A stretch of 64,000 bases of DNA from NCBI RefSeq assembly GCF_036825875.1, contig NZ_DAISXK010000001.1, positions 62,001-126,000 on the forward strand. The letters run 5' to 3'. Positions within the stretch are counted from its first letter, which is position 1; each line of letters opens with the position of its first letter. Positions 60,723 to 64,000 of this stretch are shown in pieces. The notes under the pieces were generated by a model, which was given only the letters and a program-made list of their open reading frames with translations, was not told the origin of the DNA and did no database searches. Origin of the DNA: Paucihalobacter sp036825875. GTDB lineage: Bacteria; Bacteroidota; Bacteroidia; Flavobacteriales; Flavobacteriaceae. A program made the translations under genes and the position numbers.

Positions 60723-63557
60723 TTAATACCATTTGCGTCTGAAAAGACCTAATAAAACTTGCGGATCTACGGTAAACATAAATCGGATTCGTTGGTCGTA
60801 GTCTTGTTGGCCTAATTCCCATCCTAAACTTGAATAAACTGGGAAAAATATTTCGAAATAATCCTCAACCAGTACCAATCTTATTCCAGAGTCGTATACA
60901 AACTTGGTAGAATCGAATTTGTTTTTAACCAAACCTACATCGCCATAAGCTTGAATATAGCGCCAAATGGAGGCGCTAAAGTTGGCAGTGGTCATCCATT
61001 GGTTGGCAAAAGGTGTGGCTAGTTTCGATTTAAAACCACCTTCAGCAATTATAAGCTGTTGGCTAAAAAGGCCAGAATCCTCCGAGCGTCCTAAATAAGG
61101 GAAATCGAATAAATAATCCGTTGGCCTATCTAAAGCAAAACTAAAAAAATTAGAGTCGCCTGCCGTGTTGTTATGAAGAAATGCCCCGGCAAAAAATCTA
61201 AAACTAAATTGTTGGTTGTTTTCGAACAGTTTACGGTATTCATAATTAACTGCAATTTTACTAAACTTATCTGCAATTTGAAAATCTCCGTACAACCTGT
61301 TATAATTGATCACGCCAGGGTTAATGAGGACATATCTTAGGTTTAAAACGCTGTAATCTGGTTCGTCTAATTCAACAATGGCATCGGGGCCTAATCTGCG
61401 TCGTATGTTAACGTAGCGCAGACTTACCTGTTGGGTCATGTCATTTCTAAAGTCGCTGTCTTTCCTAAATGTAAATGCCAACTGAGGTGTAAATGTAGTA
61501 AAGAAAGCATCTTGTGCAAACGAGCGATAATTAGCACTCATGCCATAAGTGATATCGAATAAATCCTGATTTTCTAAATTATGCGTATAAAATACCGACG
61601 CCGACCCAGTAAGGGTATTAGAGTTGGTGGCATACTGTGGCGAAAATCTGTAATTGAGTCGGCGTCGCAACAAGGTTTTGTTATAAAGCTTAGCGCCTAA
61701 AGTAAGTCCGTCGTAGATATTACCAAACTCAATTAATGGCATCATAAATATCTGATTGTATTTGGGGTCTTCTAAGTCCTTAAATAGTCGGACTTGAAAG
61801 GGTTTTCGGGATGCGAAAAAGCTGTTTATTTTATGGTAATTATCCCGGCGGTTGAATTCTGGCAATACATCATCCTCATTCAGAATAAGATTGTCTATAC
61901 TATCTCGAGCAATGCTGATTGTTTTACTGCCTTTAATATTTTCAACCCAAATACTTTGTTTTACGGAATCTTTCTGAAATGCCCAAAGTCTTGCTGGCAC
62001 CGCGTGATCGCGTTTATTTTTAATGGTGATAATAATGGAATCTTCGGTGGTAACTACGTCTTCAAATTTAAAGTCTATCTTTTTGCGGGTTTGAACATAA
62101 TCGTTAAAAAACCAATCAATATCTCTAGTAGTTTTGCGTTTGATTGCGTTTTCAAATTCTTTGGTAGTAGTAAACTCAAGTTTGTTACTTTCTAAAAATT
62201 CACCGACGGTTGTTTCAAAAATATCAGCGTTGATAAATTCATCTAAATATTTCAATCCCACACCAGCCTTGTATTTATTGGCGATATTGGCATTGAACTT
62301 AATCAATTGATCTTTTGGCATGCTCAAGGGTTGGTCGTTGTTTTTACGAGCCATTTCCATAAAAAACAAATAGTACTGGAAATTGAAATCTACTTTTGCG
62401 ACATTAAAAGAACGCACACCCCAAATATTTGAAAGTGAACCCATTAGTTTAGTTTCGGGATAGTTGATCTCTACATATTTCATCATGTAGTAAATTTGTA
62501 AACCTTCAGATAACCAATAATCATTGCGTGGATGCATTAGCAAGATATTGTCGATATACTTTTTAAGAGCGGTTTTTAGGAGTTTAAGTTCGTACTGAAA
62601 ATTATCGGGAAATACTTTGATAAAATCTGGTAATTGGTTCAGTCCGTATAAGGGATCGCGTGCATAGGCCAGATTAGAAACTACTAATTTTTGATGTGGA
62701 TAGGTACCTAAATTATCCGTTAAAAATCGCACTATTTTATCCGTATAGATAGCTTTGTCTTCAGGTTTTAATCCTTTTTCGGTAATATTTGAAATGATGG
62801 TGAATTGATCTGTTTGCACGAATTTATAATTGGGATAAGTGCCAATTACCATAAAAGTATCAGTTCTATCTTTACCAAATAAGCTAGTGGTTTGTTTAAG
62901 TCCGTCAGGCAAGAAGTTAACAACATCCAATTCTGAAACTATGGTGTAATTACGCGGATGTTGCATATCAATGTAAATATCAGCTTTTGGAATGAGTAAA
63001 TCGTCCAAATTTTTATTGCTGTAATAATGCCATTCGCCATTGTAAAGTGCTGGTACAATATACCAGTATTTAAGGTTGAAGGTATTGTTTTTATCGATGC
63101 CATAATCAGTAAAGGTTGCATCAGGCACCACGCTTACATAATTTAAATTGATATTATAGGAAGCTCTAGGGTATAAAGGTTTGTTCAAATGGACTTCAAT
63201 TACATCGGGATGATCTTTAAGGTAATTAAAATTAAGACTATCTCTTTCTTGGTTTATAATGGAAGTTACTACTGTAAAGCCACGTTGTTCGCTTTTTGCC
63301 AAATGAAATTTGGTGCTGAACTCCATCTCAAAACGCTTGGCTAAGGGTGTTTTTTTGGTTGAATAGGCGTTATTCCAGTCGTTTAAATAAATGGTTTTAA
63401 GGGTGTCGTTTGAAGTGTTTTGATAGATGATCTGTTGTTCAATAGTGAGCGATTTAGAAGGCACGTCCAGTTTGGCCTCAATAGTTATTACATTTTGAGA
63501 TGTTAAAAACTGGGCAAATGCCATTAGGGATGCAACTATGATGTGGTTCTGTTTCAA
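60723..63557 (-). CDS. M1-like pseudo-peptidase fused to an outer-membrane beta-barrel
   Basis: 944 aa from a TTG start that overlaps the previous stop (TTGA). Signal peptide-like N-terminus IIVASLMAFAQFLTSQ. Residues about 25-500 follow the M1 aminopeptidase layout. However, where active enzymes have HExxH (20 residues before WLxEG), this protein has K328-T-A-L-K332 and then the kept WLSEG at 348-352: two zinc histidines and the catalytic Glu are missing. Residues about 600-944 alternate aromatic and polar strands and end RRKWY, like a BamA/TamA-type barrel. So it is probably an outer-membrane protein with a non-catalytic, peptide-binding periplasmic domain. Confidence 0.78.
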   Translation of the reverse strand: MKQNHIIVASLMAFAQFLTSQNVITIEAKLDVPSKSLTIEQQIIYQNTSNDTLKTIYLNDWNNAYSTKKTPLAKRFEMEFSTKFHLAKSEQRGFTVVTSIINQERDSLNFNYLKDHPDVIEVHLNKPLYPRASYNINLNYVSVVPDATFTDYGIDKNNTFNLKYWYIVPALYNGEWHYYSNKNLDDLLIPKADIYIDMQHPRNYTIVSELDVVNFLPDGLKQTTSLFGKDRTDTFMVIGTYPNYKFVQTDQFTIISNITEKGLKPEDKAIYTDKIVRFLTDNLGTYPHQKLVVSNLAYARDPLYGLNQLPDFIKVFPDNFQYELKLLKTALKKYIDNILLMHPRNDYWLSEGLQIYYMMKYVEINYPETKLMGSLSNIWGVRSFNVAKVDFNFQYYLFFMEMARKNNDQPLSMPKDQLIKFNANIANKYKAGVGLKYLDEFINADIFETTVGEFLESNKLEFTTTKEFENAIKRKTTRDIDWFFNDYVQTRKKIDFKFEDVVTTEDSIIITIKNKRDHAVPARLWAFQKDSVKQSIWVENIKGSKTISIARDSIDNLILNEDDVLPEFNRRDNYHKINSFFASRKPFQVRLFKDLEDPKYNQIFMMPLIEFGNIYDGLTLGAKLYNKTLLRRRLNYRFSPQYATNSNTLTGSASVFYTHNLENQDLFDITYGMSANYRSFAQDAFFTTFTPQLAFTFRKDSDFRNDMTQQVSLRYVNIRRRLGPDAIVELDEPDYSVLNLRYVLINPGVINYNRLYGDFQIADKFSKIAVNYEYRKLFENNQQFSFRFFAGAFLHNNTAGDSNFFSFALDRPTDYLFDFPYLGRSEDSGLFSQQLIIAEGGFKSKLATPFANQWMTTANFSASIWRYIQAYGDVGLVKNKFDSTKFVYDSGIRLVLVEDYFEIFFPVYSSLGWELGQQDYDQRIRFMFTVDPQVLLGLFRRKWY

Positions 63558-64000
63558 TTGGAGAGGATGAATTTAATAACCTTGTTAGATGATGAAGGCA
63601 CAACCAAAGTGTACACACCCGATGTTAAAAAGTTTAGATTCGCCGTTGTGTTTCCTGAAGCATCAGCTGAAAATATATGCACCACTTGCCCTAATTGATT
63701 GATGATTTTAAATTCTTGAATAGCTGTGTTTTTATGTTGAATCTGTATTGTACCATTTAAAATTAATGTTTTATTTAAACTGAAAGCCGTTTTTTGATCT
63801 ATTTCAGAAATGCTTAAAAGCTGCGGCGTTTCTAGTGTTAAGGTAACGGGCAAATGGTCGCTAAAATTGTGTAACGACTGCCGAATGGCCAATGAAAATT
63901 CGGGACCGCTGCAATCTCCTGAATTGATAGCACGATTATAGCAATCTGGGTTATTGTTATTTCCAAAAACTTGATAGGAGTCTTCTACGTAATATAGATC
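63554..64000 (-). CDS. Endonuclease/exonuclease/phosphatase-type protein with T9SS sorting domain (5' end off window)
   Basis: On the minus strand the frame is open to the window edge, so the N-terminus is missing. The visible 148 residues include FSLAIRQSLHNFSDHLPVTL: the SDHLPV motif ends the catalytic domain of the EEP (DNase I-like) superfamily. A T9SS type A sorting domain follows, with an IINQLGQVVHIF-type strand motif and a final KVIKFILSN. It is a secreted nuclease or phosphatase by family. Stop overlaps the start of the next gene by 3-4 bp. Confidence 0.75.
   Translation of the reverse strand, partial: DLYYVEDSYQVFGNNNNPDCYNRAINSGDCSGPEFSLAIRQSLHNFSDHLPVTLTLETPQLLSISEIDQKTAFSLNKTLILNGTIQIQHKNTAIQEFKIINQLGQVVHIFSADASGNTTANLNFLTSGVYTLVVPSSSNKVIKFILSN

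Overview
The window looks like a scaffold from a marine-type Flavobacteriaceae genome (Bacteroidota). The evidence is low GC, promoters of the Bacteroidota TAnnTTTG type, type IX secretion (T9SS) C-terminal sorting domains at 50135-51964 and at the right edge, BatA-like and M61 proteins, and a fused alpha/beta 2-oxoacid dehydrogenase E1. There are two 10-N scaffold gaps, at 35923-35932 and 48267-48276. I saw no rRNA, convincing tRNA or CRISPR array.

Layout. 1-5.8 kb: a truncated BatA-type membrane protein, a glycosyltransferase (GT), an M61 peptidase lipoprotein and a small outer-membrane barrel. 5.8-6.5 kb: a perfect 270-bp tandem duplication. 6.6-8.2 kb: cysE-cysM, cysteine synthesis. 8.5-35.3 kb: a large surface-polysaccharide locus, almost all on the + strand. 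It holds an ABC exporter (wzm, wzt with a C-terminal domain), two methyltransferase-like genes, many GT2 and GT4/GT-B transferases, an SDR epimerase, sialic-acid-type neuB/neuC/neuA, a hexapeptide acyltransferase and a Wzy-like polymerase. 36-40 kb: cysQ, a doubled DUF2061 protein, cysC, cysD and cysN, which make and turn over PAPS. 40.6-42.5 kb: an ABC-F ATPase. 42.6-49.3 kb: a second polysaccharide block with wza, wzc, a priming sugar transferase, and tviB/tviC-like enzymes for UDP-HexNAc uronic acids. 50-57.3 kb: two large repeat-rich surface proteins, then a TPR histidine kinase and a NarL-type regulator. 58-64 kb: fused E1, a zinc-ligand-less M1-like domain fused to an outer-membrane barrel, and the C-terminus of an endonuclease/exonuclease/phosphatase-type protein with a sorting domain.

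How the genes fit together: the locus can make activated nonulosonate (neuC-neuB-neuA) and probably UDP-HexNAc uronates (tviB/tviC-like). The GTs assemble a glycan that could be methylated, O-acetylated and, if a sulfotransferase exists elsewhere, sulfated with PAPS. Export could use the ABC route (Wzm/Wzt) or the Wzy/Wzc/Wza route. No Wzx flippase was found in the window.

The most unusual material is non-coding. Modular, nested palindromic repeats fill nearly every gap between operons, supply the last codons and stop of neuB, and flank two copies (one intact, one decayed) of a small GIY-YIG nuclease gene. A 2-kb island at 13.9-15.9 kb carries an unknown Bacteroidota protein gene, a cloverleaf-like inverted repeat, an eight-unit 11-bp array and a small possible HTH gene. 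Terminal inverted repeats across the second scaffold gap suggest a collapsed insertion sequence.
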